From CAWUEZ02 sp963921355 (GTDB taxonomy: Bacteria; Pseudomonadota; Alphaproteobacteria; Thalassobaculales; Thalassobaculaceae): DNA of 64,000 nt. Location: assembly GCA_963921355.3 (NCBI GenBank), contig OZ001190.1:2356001-2420000 (forward strand), given 5' to 3'. The translations under genes and the position numbers were made by a program. Every line of letters starts with the position of its first letter. Positions within the stretch are counted from its first letter, which is position 1. Positions 36,007 through 45,174 of this stretch are shown here, in pieces. The notes under the pieces are model-generated. The model worked only from the letters and a program-made list of their open reading frames with translations, was not told the origin of the DNA and did no database searches.

Positions 36007-37139
36007 TCGGCGGCAGGCCGTGTAGATCTGGGGTGGTCGGCCTCACTGACCGTGAAGCGCTCGAAGCGGGCGCCGTCGGCCGGCATCAGCGCCACCTCCA
36101 TCTCGCCAAGGGCGGGCCGCATGACGATCATCGCGACGGTCGCGGTTTCGACACCTTGCAGATTGGGGCGCACCGGGCGGCAGACCGACCAGGGTGACTG
36201 GAAATCGTCCAGCAGGGCCGATTTGACATCGCCGACGGTCACCGATCCGAGCTTGTGTTTCAGCAGGCTCCGCACCCGGATGTCCCGGTACAGGCTGTCC
36301 GGTGTTTCCGCGATGCCCGTATCCATCAGCTTGGCGAGCGCGATCGGGCTGACGAAATGGTTGGCGTGCACCAGCAGTCCGTCCTCCGGTTCAAGGCGGA
36401 AGGCCTCGTCCGGCGCGCACTCGAAATCGATCGCGATGCCCTCGGCGTGCCCGACGATCATATTGTTGGCGGCGGATTTCGGCGTTACGGCGACGGCGTG
36501 GAACGCCAGCGCGAGATGCTGCTGTTCCAGCGCCTTGCGACGGATCAGGGCAAGCGGAACGCCGAGCCGGCGGTAGTCCCGATCGCTCTGCAGGTAGTTG
36601 GCGACGACGGCAATGCCGGCGCTGTTGAGACCGGACCGAGCCAGGCCCCCGGCCTCCGTGAAGGTGAGAATGTCGGGGCCGTCGTCGCGTTGGATCTCCA
36701 GGACCACGGCGGTTTCGGCGCATTCGGCCTTCCAGTCCCAGTTCTGGGCCTGGATCAGCTGGCCGTCCGCCGTCGCTTCGGGCAATACCACCACGGCGGT
36801 GCAGGCTTCATCGGCCAGAACCGCCCGCAGGTCCGGGCGTTCGCCAAGCTTGAGGATCTCGGTGCGGGCGTTGAGCAGGACGATGTCCTCGAAAGCCCTG
36901 TGGGCGCCCGCGGCGATACCGTGCATCTCCTCGACATAGGCGGGCTCGAAGCGTTCGATCACGGGCAGGTACTCGGCGACCCATCGCCGCAGATCGTCCT
37001 GGGTGACGCCGAGGCGCTGAAGCTGGCTGCGGTAATGGTCGATCCCGCGCGCGATCCTGTCGACCGCCTGCACCCCATAGGCCCGCCCACGCTGGTCGGG
37101 TGGGCCCGAAACACGGATCAGGGGAACGGATTGGGACAT
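36003..37139 (-). CDS. C45-family amide hydrolase (penicillin acyltransferase type)
   Basis: 378-residue N-terminal-nucleophile-type hydrolase of the C45 family. The nucleophile Cys (residue 113) is in DEACTAVVV, exposed by autocleavage in relatives, followed by AQNWDWK, a family hallmark, and SGLNSAGIAVVANYL. C45 enzymes cleave amide bonds of N-acyl compounds such as acyl-penicillins and carcinine-like molecules. First gene of a unit C45, OYE, permease B, permease C, all overlapping by four bases. The unit suggests uptake, reduction and deacylation of one small molecule. Substrate unknown. Confidence 0.85.
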   Translation of the reverse strand: MSQSVPLIRVSGPPDQRGRAYGVQAVDRIARGIDHYRSQLQRLGVTQDDLRRWVAEYLPVIERFEPAYVEEMHGIAAGAHRAFEDIVLLNARTEILKLGERPDLRAVLADEACTAVVVLPEATADGQLIQAQNWDWKAECAETAVVLEIQRDDGPDILTFTEAGGLARSGLNSAGIAVVANYLQSDRDYRRLGVPLALIRRKALEQQHLALAFHAVAVTPKSAANNMIVGHAEGIAIDFECAPDEAFRLEPEDGLLVHANHFVSPIALAKLMDTGIAETPDSLYRDIRVRSLLKHKLGSVTVGDVKSALLDDFQSPWSVCRPVRPNLQGVETATVAMIVMRPALGEMEVALMPADGARFERFTVSEADHPRSTRPAAE

Positions 37140-37255
37140 CGGCTTGGCCTGAACGCTGACACTGTCCCGAGGCTATAGCAGAACCGAGCTCGATGGAATC
37201 GCCTCCGGCGATCCGTCTGCGCGGCGAACCGGCTCTTGTTTCTCCGGTCCAGCCG

Positions 37256-38014
37256 TCAGCCGGCCTCCGCTCTATCGGCGGCGACCAGGCAGTGCCGATA
37301 CGCCTTTGTCGCCCCGTCGAGGCCCAGCCAGAGCGCGTCGCCGATCAGGTGATGACCGATCGAGACCTCGTCCATCCACGGCACAGCCCGCGCCAGCGTC
37401 GGCAGGTTGTCGAGCGTCAGGTCGTGGCCGACATTGACGCCCATGCTGCGATCGCGGGCGGCGGCCGCGGTTGCGACAATGGCGGACAGCACGGCATCAC
37501 CGTCTGGCGTGCCGAAGGTGTCGTGAAAAGGGCCCGTGTAGATCTCGATCCGGTCGGCGCCAGTCTCCGCCATCGCCTCGGCGACGCCAGGCTCGGCATC
37601 GGCGAACAGGGAGACCCGACAGCCGAGCCCCTTGAGCTCGGCGATCACCGGGACCAGCAGGTTGTGTTGGGCCGGCAGATCCCAGCCGTGGTCCGAGGTC
37701 GACTGGTCCGGGGCGTCCGGAACCAGCGTAACCTGGTCGGGCACGACCCGTCGGATCAGGTCCAGGAACCGCTCGTCCGGATAGCCTTCGATGTTGAACT
37801 CGCGGTCCGCATAGGCCGGATCCTTCATGATCTCGGCGAGCTCCAGGACATCGCTTTCCCGGATGTGGCGGGCATCGGGCCTCGGATGCACGGTGACCCC
37901 GGCGGCGCCGGCCCTGAGCACCGTATGGGCCGCGCGGGCGACGCTCGGTTCGTCATGCGGGCGCTGGTTCCGCAGGGTTGCCACTTTGTTGAGGTTGACG
38001 CTGAGCGCGATCAT
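37256..38014 (-). CDS. pdxJ: PdxJ, pyridoxine 5'-phosphate synthase
   Basis: 252 residues, normal for PdxJ. It contains VNLNKVATLRN near residue 6, GVTVHPRPDARHI near 45, FNIEGYP near 72, VTLVPD near 92, and GVNVGHDLTLDNL near 200. PdxJ condenses 3-amino-1-phosphohydroxyacetone with deoxyxylulose 5-phosphate to make pyridoxine phosphate. The start MIALSVNLN is at 38014; the very long upstream open frame is antisense to nothing but has no similarity. It stands alone between a C45 operon and an MFS gene, both divergent or on the same strand but spaced. Confidence 0.94.
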   Translation of the reverse strand: MIALSVNLNKVATLRNQRPHDEPSVARAAHTVLRAGAAGVTVHPRPDARHIRESDVLELAEIMKDPAYADREFNIEGYPDERFLDLIRRVVPDQVTLVPDAPDQSTSDHGWDLPAQHNLLVPVIAELKGLGCRVSLFADAEPGVAEAMAETGADRIEIYTGPFHDTFGTPDGDAVLSAIVATAAAARDRSMGVNVGHDLTLDNLPTLARAVPWMDEVSIGHHLIGDALWLGLDGATKAYRHCLVAADRAEAG

Positions 38015-38151
38015 CCGACTTCTCCGTTTGATTGGCCCCCTCAATGCATCGGAATTCGCAGAGTCACTGGATCCAACGAGCCCGGTCCAAACTGGGCCAT
38101 TTCCGATGTACCGACATTGGGTTGATCCGCCGGAGCCGGGCCAGTTCTGCT

Positions 38152-39537
38152 CTAGGACGGGCCGGGCAGGCGTCGGAGCGCGTTGACGGCAGCGCCGGCG
38201 GTGGCCAGCCCGACCGCCGGCAGCAGGGCCAGATAGGCCCAGCGCGCGGCTTCGGCGATCACCTCCTGCGGGGGGACCCCGGTGAGCCCGACCCGGTCTC
38301 CCACCACCCCGACCGCAGCCGAGCCGAAGGCCATGCCCAGGGACTGCGCGGTCGGCACCACCGAAGTGACCCGGTCCCGGTCGACCTCGCCCGCCGCATC
38401 GAACACCCGCTTGGCGACATGCCCCCACGCGGTGCCGATGCCGAACCCGAGAACCGCAATCGAGGCGATCGCCGGCCAGAACGGCCCGGCCGGCAGAAAC
38501 AGGACGACGCCGATGCAGCCGCCCAGGGTCAGCAGCGGTCCCAGGATGATGGCCGCCCGAACCCTGCCTGCGGTCAGACCGGACAGGGTGATCGCCGCCA
38601 GGGTCCACATCAGGGATTGAACGGTCACCGTGTATCCCGCGACCAGGGGTGGGACGTCGTGCAGGAGTTGCAGGAAGTAGGGGCCATAGATGCCGGTCGC
38701 GACCGTGCCGGCGGAGATGAAGAAGAAAAACAGGAAGCCGCCGCCGAGCGCGGTGCTTGGGCGGAACATGTCGCGGGGAAACAGGGGCTGCGACGAGCGC
38801 CGCTCCCAGGCGATGGCAATGGTCAGCACGGCGATGGCGGCGGCCGCAAACACTGTTTCGACGGCAGGACTGGCCCCCTTGCCGGTCGCCCCGATCAGAA
38901 GCACGGCGGCTCCGATCAAGGCCAGGCGGCCGACCGGCGCCAGGCCGCTGGTCTCAGCGTGCGCTGAGGTGCCAACGGTGCGCGTGACCAGGACCTGGAA
39001 CACGACGCAGACGGGCAGCATGGCGAAGAAGCCCCAGCGCCAGTTGTCGAGCTCGGCGAACACACCGCCGATCAGCGGGCCGCTCAGGGCTGCGATGCCC
39101 CACACACCCGATACCGCGGCGAACATCCGGGCCCAGCTGCTGGGCGGATACAGATCCCGGATCAGGCCATGGGAGTTGGCCATCAACAGGCCCGAGCCCA
39201 GGCCCTGGATCGTCCGGGCGACCAGCAGCCATTCCATCGTCGGGGCAAGGCCGATACCGGCCGTGCCGACCGCAAACCCGAGAATGGAGATCGTCAGGGC
39301 CCTTGGAGCGCCAATGCGGGCGCGAACCAGGCCGCCGGCGGCCGACGAGACGATGGAGCAGACAACGTAGAGCGTCGTTGCCCAGGGCAGCAGGGCCAGA
39401 CCGCCGATCTCCGCAACGACGCTCGGCGACAGGCTCGAGAAGATGAAGAAGTTGACCGCATGCAGCGCGATGCCGAGGCCGAGGGTGACGGTCGGCAGGA
39501 GATAGCGGGGGCCGATCAACTCGGCCCAGGTCAGCAT
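38152..39537 (-). CDS. MFS transporter (drug-efflux type)
   Basis: About 461 residues with 12-14 predicted membrane helices, beginning MLTWAELIGPRYLL. LLVARTIQGLGSGLLMANSHGLIRDLYPP is a 12/14-helix drug-transporter motif. The frame continues upstream to a GTG at 39558, an alternative start, and much further into the divergent regulator gene, which is a shadow. It faces the Cys-rich regulator at 39676 across a 138-base AT-rich gap, so the regulator may control it. Confidence 0.82.
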   Translation of the reverse strand: MLTWAELIGPRYLLPTVTLGLGIALHAVNFFIFSSLSPSVVAEIGGLALLPWATTLYVVCSIVSSAAGGLVRARIGAPRALTISILGFAVGTAGIGLAPTMEWLLVARTIQGLGSGLLMANSHGLIRDLYPPSSWARMFAAVSGVWGIAALSGPLIGGVFAELDNWRWGFFAMLPVCVVFQVLVTRTVGTSAHAETSGLAPVGRLALIGAAVLLIGATGKGASPAVETVFAAAAIAVLTIAIAWERRSSQPLFPRDMFRPSTALGGGFLFFFFISAGTVATGIYGPYFLQLLHDVPPLVAGYTVTVQSLMWTLAAITLSGLTAGRVRAAIILGPLLTLGGCIGVVLFLPAGPFWPAIASIAVLGFGIGTAWGHVAKRVFDAAGEVDRDRVTSVVPTAQSLGMAFGSAAVGVVGDRVGLTGVPPQEVIAEAARWAYLALLPAVGLATAGAAVNALRRLPGPS

Positions 39538-39675
39538 CCGGGTATCGTCTGCCACCGCAGAATCCAGGATATTATTGCAAGAATCTGCTTGTTCTATAGA
39601 ATCAGACGTGCTGTTTCCAGCGGCTCGGCCGGGAGTGGGGCCGGTGCGCCGGGAACACCATGACGGAAGACGACG
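39538..39675. promoter_or_regulatory. Divergent promoter region of MFS gene and regulator
   Basis: A 138-base gap with a notably AT-rich stretch (39567-39610, containing AATAATATCC on the minus strand and TCTATAGAATC on the plus strand). Both genes start away from here. GAATC motifs occur three times (CAGAATCC, AGAATCTG, TAGAATCA), a possible operator for the regulator. I cannot name the promoter elements with confidence. Confidence 0.35.
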
Positions 39676-40302
39676 ATGGCCGAAACCTCTGCTGACCGGA
39701 TCCTGTTCCGCCTGAAGACCCGAGGGTCTGAGACGATCGCGAACCTCGGTTCGGCGTTCGGCCTGACGTCGGAGGCGGTGCGCCAATTGCTGGTCAAGCT
39801 GGAAGCCGACGATCTGGTAAGCTTCCAAGACCGCCGGGAGGGGCGCGGCCGACCGAAACGCCTGTGGTCGCTCACGACGCTCGGTCACAGCCGGTTTCCG
39901 GATCGCCACTCCGAGCTGACGGTGACGCTGCTCGATTCCGTGCGCGCCGAATTCGGCGAGGACGGACTGGACCGGTTGATCACCCGTCGGGAAGGTGAGC
40001 AGCGCGCGACCTATCTGGCGGCCATGGCCGACGTCGAGGGCCTCGAGCAGCGGGCCGAGCGGCTGGCATCCCTGCGCGACGGTGAGGGGTATATGGCCGA
40101 GTTGCGCCGCGAGGATGACGGCTCGCTGCTGCTGGTCGAGAACCACTGTCCGATCTGCGCGGCAGCCACCGCGTGCCAGAGCCTGTGCCGCTCCGAACTG
40201 GAGATCTTTCGCGCCGCGCTCGGCCCCGACGTCGAAGTCGAACGCACGGACCATGTTCTGGCTGGCGCCCGGCGTTGCGCCTACCGGATCCGGGCTGCCT
40301 GA
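39676..40302 (+). CDS. HTH transcriptional regulator with four-Cys Fe-S-type site (SufR-like)
   Basis: 208 residues. An N-terminal winged helix (ETIANLGSAFGLTSEAVRQLLVKLEADDLV) precedes a wing with GRGRPKRLWSLT, and the C-terminal half has HCPICAAATACQSLC, four cysteines in the spacing of SufR and related Fe-S or metal-sensing COG2345 regulators. It probably senses iron-sulfur status, redox or a metal. Divergent from the MFS transporter and 29 bases upstream of the quinone oxidoreductase, both plausible targets. Confidence 0.78.
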   Translation: MAETSADRILFRLKTRGSETIANLGSAFGLTSEAVRQLLVKLEADDLVSFQDRREGRGRPKRLWSLTTLGHSRFPDRHSELTVTLLDSVRAEFGEDGLDRLITRREGEQRATYLAAMADVEGLEQRAERLASLRDGEGYMAELRREDDGSLLLVENHCPICAAATACQSLCRSELEIFRAALGPDVEVERTDHVLAGARRCAYRIRAA

Positions 40303-40331
40303 CCAGCCAACAAGAACACGCGGGGGGACAG

Positions 40332-41306
40332 ATGCGGGCTGTGCTGTGCAAGGCCTATGGGGCGATCGAGGATCTGGTGGTCGAGGACGTGGCGTCGCCA
40401 CCGCTCGCGCCGAACGAGGTCCGGGTCAAGGTGGCGGCCTGCGGCGTGAGCTTCCCTGACGTCCTGATCACCCAGGGCAAGTACCAGTTCAAACCCGATC
40501 CGCCGTTCTCGCCGGGCGGCGAGGTTGCCGGCACGGTCGCGGAGATCGGCGCCGAGGTAAGCGGCTTCGCCCTGGGCGATCCGGTGATCGCCACCACGAT
40601 CTGGGGCGGCTACGCCGAAGAGCTGGTCACCACCGCGGATCGGTTGATGCACCGGCCGGAAACCATGGACGAGGTCACGGCGGCCGGCTTCGCGATCACC
40701 TATGGCACGTCCTATCACGCCCTGGTGCAGCGCGCCGCGCTGCAGCCGGGCGAGACGGTGCTGGTGCTGGGGGCCTCCGGTGGTGTGGGCGTGGCGGCGA
40801 TCCAGATCGCCAAGGCGATGGGCGCGCGGGTCATCGCGGCGGCCGGCAGCGACGACAAGCTGGCCGTTGCCAAGGACCAGGGGGCGGACCTGCTGGTCAG
40901 CTATGCCGGCGAGGGCTTTCGCGACCGCCTGAAAGAGATCACCGACGGCCGGGGGGTGGATGTGGTCTACGACCCGGTCGGCGGCGATCTGCTGCAACCG
41001 GCCCTGCGCTCCATGGCGTGGAACGGGCGCTATCTGGTGGTCGGGTTCGCCAGCGGCGACATTCCCCAGATCCCCGCCAACCTGACCCTGTTGAAGGGCT
41101 GTTCGGTGGTCGGTGTGTTCTGGGGCCAGTTCCGCCGCAATGAGCCGGAGGTCGATGCCGCCAATTTCCGCGCGCTGTTCGACCTGCACGCCGCCGGCAA
41201 GATCACCCCGCTGGTCAGCGCCACCTATCCCCTGGAGGACGCCCGGAAGGCGCTGCGGGCGTTGAATGATCGCACGGTGACCGGAAAGCTGGTGCTTAAG
41301 GTCTGA
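40332..41306 (+). CDS. NADPH:quinone oxidoreductase (zinc-independent MDR)
   Basis: 324-residue medium-chain reductase beginning MRAVLCKAYGAIEDL. It has PDVLITQGKYQFKPDPPFSPG, the Rossmann motif VLVLGASGGVGVAAIQIAKAMG near residue 140 and DPVGGD near 215. There is no catalytic zinc Cys, as in quinone oxidoreductases. Start at 40332 has GGGGGG upstream; the longer frame starts inside the regulator. It probably reduces quinones or enones and may respond to the adjacent regulator. Its TGA (41304-41306) touches the stop of the convergent PPOX gene. Confidence 0.9.
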   Translation: MRAVLCKAYGAIEDLVVEDVASPPLAPNEVRVKVAACGVSFPDVLITQGKYQFKPDPPFSPGGEVAGTVAEIGAEVSGFALGDPVIATTIWGGYAEELVTTADRLMHRPETMDEVTAAGFAITYGTSYHALVQRAALQPGETVLVLGASGGVGVAAIQIAKAMGARVIAAAGSDDKLAVAKDQGADLLVSYAGEGFRDRLKEITDGRGVDVVYDPVGGDLLQPALRSMAWNGRYLVVGFASGDIPQIPANLTLLKGCSVVGVFWGQFRRNEPEVDAANFRALFDLHAAGKITPLVSATYPLEDARKALRALNDRTVTGKLVLKV

Positions 41307-41858
41307 TCATCCGTCTCCGAAGATTCCGGTTTCCTTGCCGTCGATGCTGCGGGTGTTCTTGCGCTGCCAGTAGTCGGCGACGCCGTCCGGCCCCATCTCG
41401 TCATAGAACGGCACCAGCTCGCTCTCGCCGCGGCTGCGCTCGAAGGTCATGACCGGCACGCCGGTGCCGCAGGAGGTCTGCACCAGATCGATCGCCAGAT
41501 CGAAGACCTGGCGGCTGCCGGCGAGCGCCGGGAACCGGCCGGCGGCTTCGGCCCAACCGGAATCGCGCGGGTGGATCACCTCGGCGGCGCCGTAGACCCG
41601 CAGGATCATCGGATCACCCTCGAAGGCGCAGAACATCAGGGTCATGCGGTTGACGTCGCGCAGATGGGCGGCGGTCTCGTTGCCGCTGCCGCTGAGGTTC
41701 AGCCAGACGATCCGGGTGTCGTCGATGATCCGCAGGGTGTCCATGCCTTTCGGCGAGACATTGACCCGCCCGTCCCGACCGGCCGTCGCCACGAAGAACA
41801 GGTGCTGACGCTCAATGAACTTGCGCAGAGTGCCGTTGAGCTTCTTGCCGGTCGCCAT
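41307..41858 (-). CDS. Pyridoxamine-phosphate-oxidase-fold flavin protein
   Basis: 183 residues of the split-barrel PPOX family: FIERQHLFFVATAGRDGRVNVSPKG at the N-terminus and VWLNLSGSGNETAAHLRDVNRM, typical of the FMN-binding group of uncharacterised PPOX proteins. Its exact cofactor (FMN, F420-like or heme) and substrate are unknown. Convergent with the quinone oxidoreductase, whose stop codon it directly abuts. Confidence 0.82.
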   Translation of the reverse strand: MATGKKLNGTLRKFIERQHLFFVATAGRDGRVNVSPKGMDTLRIIDDTRIVWLNLSGSGNETAAHLRDVNRMTLMFCAFEGDPMILRVYGAAEVIHPRDSGWAEAAGRFPALAGSRQVFDLAIDLVQTSCGTGVPVMTFERSRGESELVPFYDEMGPDGVADYWQRKNTRSIDGKETGIFGDG

Positions 41859-41932
41859 GGTCGATCTCCGCGGCTGAGTGGGAGCGGAGAACTAGAACAT
41901 AACAAGAACAAACAGGTCAACTTAGATGTCGA

Positions 41933-42358
41933 CTACAGCCGCTTCTGAAAGAAGATCCGGGTCCGGCCGGGTGGGAAGTCCTCGAGCCGGCCGTACTCGG
42001 TGAAGCCCAGGTGAGGGTAGTAGTCGGGCCCCTGGAAGTCGTAGGTGTCGAGCCAGATGCCGACGCAGTCCTGCTCGCGCGCGATGTTCTCCGCCTGGTC
42101 CATCAGGGCCTTGCCGACACCACCGCGGCGCGCCACCGGATCGATCGCCAGCAGGGCCACGTGCAGCCAGGACAGGTTGATGTAGCCGTGCAGGATGCCG
42201 ATCACCTGGCCGTCGCGATGGGCGCGCAGCACGAACGGATCGATGTCCCAGACCACGCCGAACTGCTGGGCGTGATCATCCAGCCAGTCGAGGCATTGCT
42301 GCTTGGACTCCTCGAATGCTTCATCGGCCTTTGCGAGCCTCTCGACCTGGATGGTCAT
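41933..42358 (-). CDS. GNAT-family acetyltransferase
   Basis: 141 residues with the GNAT acetyl-CoA loop (VARRGGVGKALMDQAE near 78), a preceding beta strand LLAIDP and the C-terminal YYPHLGFTEYGRL. The acceptor substrate is unknown. It lies eight bases after the cysNC stop on the same strand, so it could be co-transcribed with the sulfate-activation genes, although the two functions have no known tie. Confidence 0.85.
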   Translation of the reverse strand: MTIQVERLAKADEAFEESKQQCLDWLDDHAQQFGVVWDIDPFVLRAHRDGQVIGILHGYINLSWLHVALLAIDPVARRGGVGKALMDQAENIAREQDCVGIWLDTYDFQGPDYYPHLGFTEYGRLEDFPPGRTRIFFQKRL

Positions 42359-42366
42359 CGAGATCC

Positions 42367-44247
42367 CTACTCCGCGTCGGTTGCGAACTCGCTTTCGACA
42401 TAGCGCAGCAGCCGGGCAACCGACTCCGACAGGTCGAGCGCGCCGGTGTCGACCGTGACCTCGGCGGCATCGGGTTCCTCGTAGGGGGCCGAGATGCCGG
42501 TGAACTCCGGAATCTCTCCCTTGCGGGCTTTCTTGTAGAGGCCCTTGGGATCGCGGCTCTCGCAGACCTCGAGATCGGCCTTCACATAGACCTCGTGGAA
42601 CAGGTCGGGGGCCACCGCCCGGGCGCGATCCCGGTCGGAGCGATAGGGCGAGATGAAGGCGGTGATCACCAGGACGCCGGCGCGGGCGAACAGGGCGGCG
42701 ACCTCGCCGACCCGGCGGATGTTCTCGGCACGATCCTCGGGCGAGAAGCCGAGATCGGCGGACAGGCCGAAACGGATGTTGTCGCCGTCCAGCACATAGG
42801 CCTGCCAGCCTTTGCGGAACAGCGCCTGCTCCAGTTCCAGCGCCAGAGTCGACTTGCCCGCACCTGACAGGCCGGTCAGCCAGAGAATGCCGGACTTGTG
42901 GGCGTTCGCCCGCCAGCGCGCATCGGTCGAGACCCGGTGCTCGAACGCGGTGATGTTCTGCGACCGCGGCTCGCTCTGGCGGCGCTGGTCGGGGAAGCCC
43001 TCCATCGACACCAGACCGCCACCGGCCATGTCGTAGCCGTCAATCAGGACAATCCGCCCGAGCTTCGGGTTGTCGACATGGTCGTCGAGCGACAGGGTCG
43101 CCCGGGCGCGCAGGATCACCTCGCCGACTTCGTTGCGGCCGATCCTCTCGGCCGGGCGCTTGCTGAGATCGGCGACGTCGATCACCCGCTCGATCGCCTG
43201 GACCTCGACCGGATGCTCCAGGGTGGCGAGCTTCATCTTGTAGCGCTTGCCGACCTCGAGCGGCGCATGGCCGAGCCAGAAGATCCGGGCGCGAAACACG
43301 TTGGTCTGCACCGGCGGATCGGTCTCATGGGAGGCGACGTGGCCCCGTTCCACGAACAGCTGCTCGTCGAGGGTGATGCCGACCGACTGGCCGGCCGAGG
43401 CCGACAGGACCGGTCCGTCAACATTCCAGGCTTCGATGGTCTTGACCCGGGCGCGCGTGTTGCTGGGGCTGAACAGCAGCTCGTCGCCGGTGTGCAGCCG
43501 CCCGCTTTCGATGCGGCCTGCCAGGATCCGCCGGTCGTCGAATTTGTAGACATCCTGGATCGGGAAGCGCAGCGGCAGCTCGACCGGCATTGGCTTCGGA
43601 CGCAGCTCATCCAGGGCGGCGATTAGCGACGGTCCGGCGAACCAGGCCATGTGCTCCGAAGTGTCTGCGAGACCGTCGCCGTAGCGGGCGGAGACCGGCA
43701 GGATGTGCGCGGGCGTGACACCCATGCCGGCCAGGTAGTCGCGGACTTCCCGGGCGACCTCCTGAAAGCGGGCCTCGTCATAGTCGACCAGGTCCATCTT
43801 GCTGACGGCGACGATCACCTGCTCCAGGCCCAGCAGATGCAGGATGTAGCCGTGGCGCCGGGTCTGTTCCTGCACGCCTTCCTTGGCGTCCACCACCAGG
43901 ATCGCGGCGTCGGCGGAGGCGGCGCCCGAGACCATGTTCTTCAGGAACTCCTTGTGGCCCGGGGCATCGATGATGACGTAGGGACGGGCGGCGGTCTTGA
44001 AGAAGATCTGGGTGGTGTCGATGGTGATGCCCTGGTCGCGCTCGGCCTGCAGGGCGTCGAGCACGAAAGCCCATTCCATCGGCATGCCGCGGCGCTCGGA
44101 CATCGCCTCCACGGCTTCGGCCTTGCCCTCGGGCAGCGAACCGGTGTCGTGCAGCATGCGGCCGATCAGGGTCGATTTGCCGTGGTCGACATGGCCAACG
44201 ATGGTGAGCTTCAGGGTCGTCGGATCGGGGCTGAGATCTGCGTTCAT
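42367..44247 (-). CDS. cysNC: CysNC, sulfate adenylyltransferase GTPase/APS kinase fusion
   Basis: 626-residue fusion (also called NodQ type). The N-terminal GTPase domain has GHVDHGKST (residues 18-26), DAPGHKEF and SKMD; it drives sulfate adenylyltransferase with CysD. The C-terminal APS kinase domain begins near residue 440 with GLSGAGKST and has DGDNIRFGLSADLGF. The start MNADLSPDP at 44247 was chosen over the frame reaching 44970, which runs inside cysD. It follows cysD by 11 bases. The pair makes APS and PAPS for sulfation or assimilation. Confidence 0.94.
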   Translation of the reverse strand: MNADLSPDPTTLKLTIVGHVDHGKSTLIGRMLHDTGSLPEGKAEAVEAMSERRGMPMEWAFVLDALQAERDQGITIDTTQIFFKTAARPYVIIDAPGHKEFLKNMVSGAASADAAILVVDAKEGVQEQTRRHGYILHLLGLEQVIVAVSKMDLVDYDEARFQEVAREVRDYLAGMGVTPAHILPVSARYGDGLADTSEHMAWFAGPSLIAALDELRPKPMPVELPLRFPIQDVYKFDDRRILAGRIESGRLHTGDELLFSPSNTRARVKTIEAWNVDGPVLSASAGQSVGITLDEQLFVERGHVASHETDPPVQTNVFRARIFWLGHAPLEVGKRYKMKLATLEHPVEVQAIERVIDVADLSKRPAERIGRNEVGEVILRARATLSLDDHVDNPKLGRIVLIDGYDMAGGGLVSMEGFPDQRRQSEPRSQNITAFEHRVSTDARWRANAHKSGILWLTGLSGAGKSTLALELEQALFRKGWQAYVLDGDNIRFGLSADLGFSPEDRAENIRRVGEVAALFARAGVLVITAFISPYRSDRDRARAVAPDLFHEVYVKADLEVCESRDPKGLYKKARKGEIPEFTGISAPYEEPDAAEVTVDTGALDLSESVARLLRYVESEFATDAE

Positions 44248-44258
44248 CGCCGATGCCC

Positions 44259-45053
44259 TCACATGTACCCGGCGGCGCGCAGCCGCTCGAACGCATCTTC
44301 GGATTCGTGGTCCATCGCGCGGCCGGTCCGTTCGGCCACCCGGGTCTCGCGGAGTTCGGCGATGATTTTCTCCAGCGTGTCGGCCTCGCTGTCGACTGGG
44401 AAGGTGATGTCGACATCGCCGAGCGAGCGGTAACGCTTGCCGTCCTTGGCGAAGTAGAGCGGGACGATCGGGATGTTCTCGCGCTGGATATAGAGCCAGA
44501 TGTCCAATTCGGTCCAATGCAGCAGGGGGTGCACCCGGATGTGGGTGCCGGGCGCGAAGTCGGTCTTGAACTGGTCCCAGAACTCCGGCGGTTGATCGCG
44601 GAAATCCCAGGCCGCGTTCTCGCCGCGCGGGCTGAACACCCGTTCCTTGGCCCGGGTCGCTTCCTCGTCCCGGCGGATTCCGGCGATCACGGCCTGCATG
44701 TCGAGTTCGGCGATCAGCCGCTTCAGGCCTTCGGTCTTGCGGGCCGCCGACCGGCCCGCCGGGGGCAGGGTAGGATCGATCTCCTCGATCGGCGGACAGT
44801 CCCGGCTGATGAAGTTCAGGTCCCACTCCGTCACGTAGCGGTCCCGGAACGCGTACATTTCGGGGAACTTCTTGCCGGTGTCGCAGAACAGGGCCGGGAA
44901 TGGCACGTGGCCGAAGAACGCTTTCTTCGCGAGCCACAGCATGACGCTGCTGTCCTTGCCGAGCGACCACAGGATGCCGAGCCGGTCGAACTTGTTGAAC
45001 GCCTCGCGCAGGATATAGACACTCTGCGCCTCGAGGGCGTCGAGATGGTTCAT
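44259..45053 (-). CDS. cysD: CysD, sulfate adenylyltransferase subunit 2
   Basis: 264 residues of the PAPS-reductase/ATP-pyrophosphatase fold. It has WSLGKDSSVMLWLAKKA near residue 28 (PP-loop), DTGKKFPEMYAFRD, HPLLHWTELDIWLYI and RSLGDVDITFPV, all normal. With CysN it makes adenosine 5'-phosphosulfate. The start MNHLDALEAQ at 45053 was chosen because the 33 residues in the longer frame to 45152 have no similarity. cysNC follows 11 bases later. No reductase genes (cysH, cysI) are in this window. Confidence 0.94.
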   Translation of the reverse strand: MNHLDALEAQSVYILREAFNKFDRLGILWSLGKDSSVMLWLAKKAFFGHVPFPALFCDTGKKFPEMYAFRDRYVTEWDLNFISRDCPPIEEIDPTLPPAGRSAARKTEGLKRLIAELDMQAVIAGIRRDEEATRAKERVFSPRGENAAWDFRDQPPEFWDQFKTDFAPGTHIRVHPLLHWTELDIWLYIQRENIPIVPLYFAKDGKRYRSLGDVDITFPVDSEADTLEKIIAELRETRVAERTGRAMDHESEDAFERLRAAGYM

Positions 45054-45174
45054 CGGTATTCCGTGATGGCTGTGGGACGTGAGCGCGTAGATAGGCGCCT
45101 CGGCGCCCGCTGTCAAAGGCCTGTCCCGGCCGAAAAGTGATATCGGAATCAATGCAACCGCAGGCAGGGCCGGT

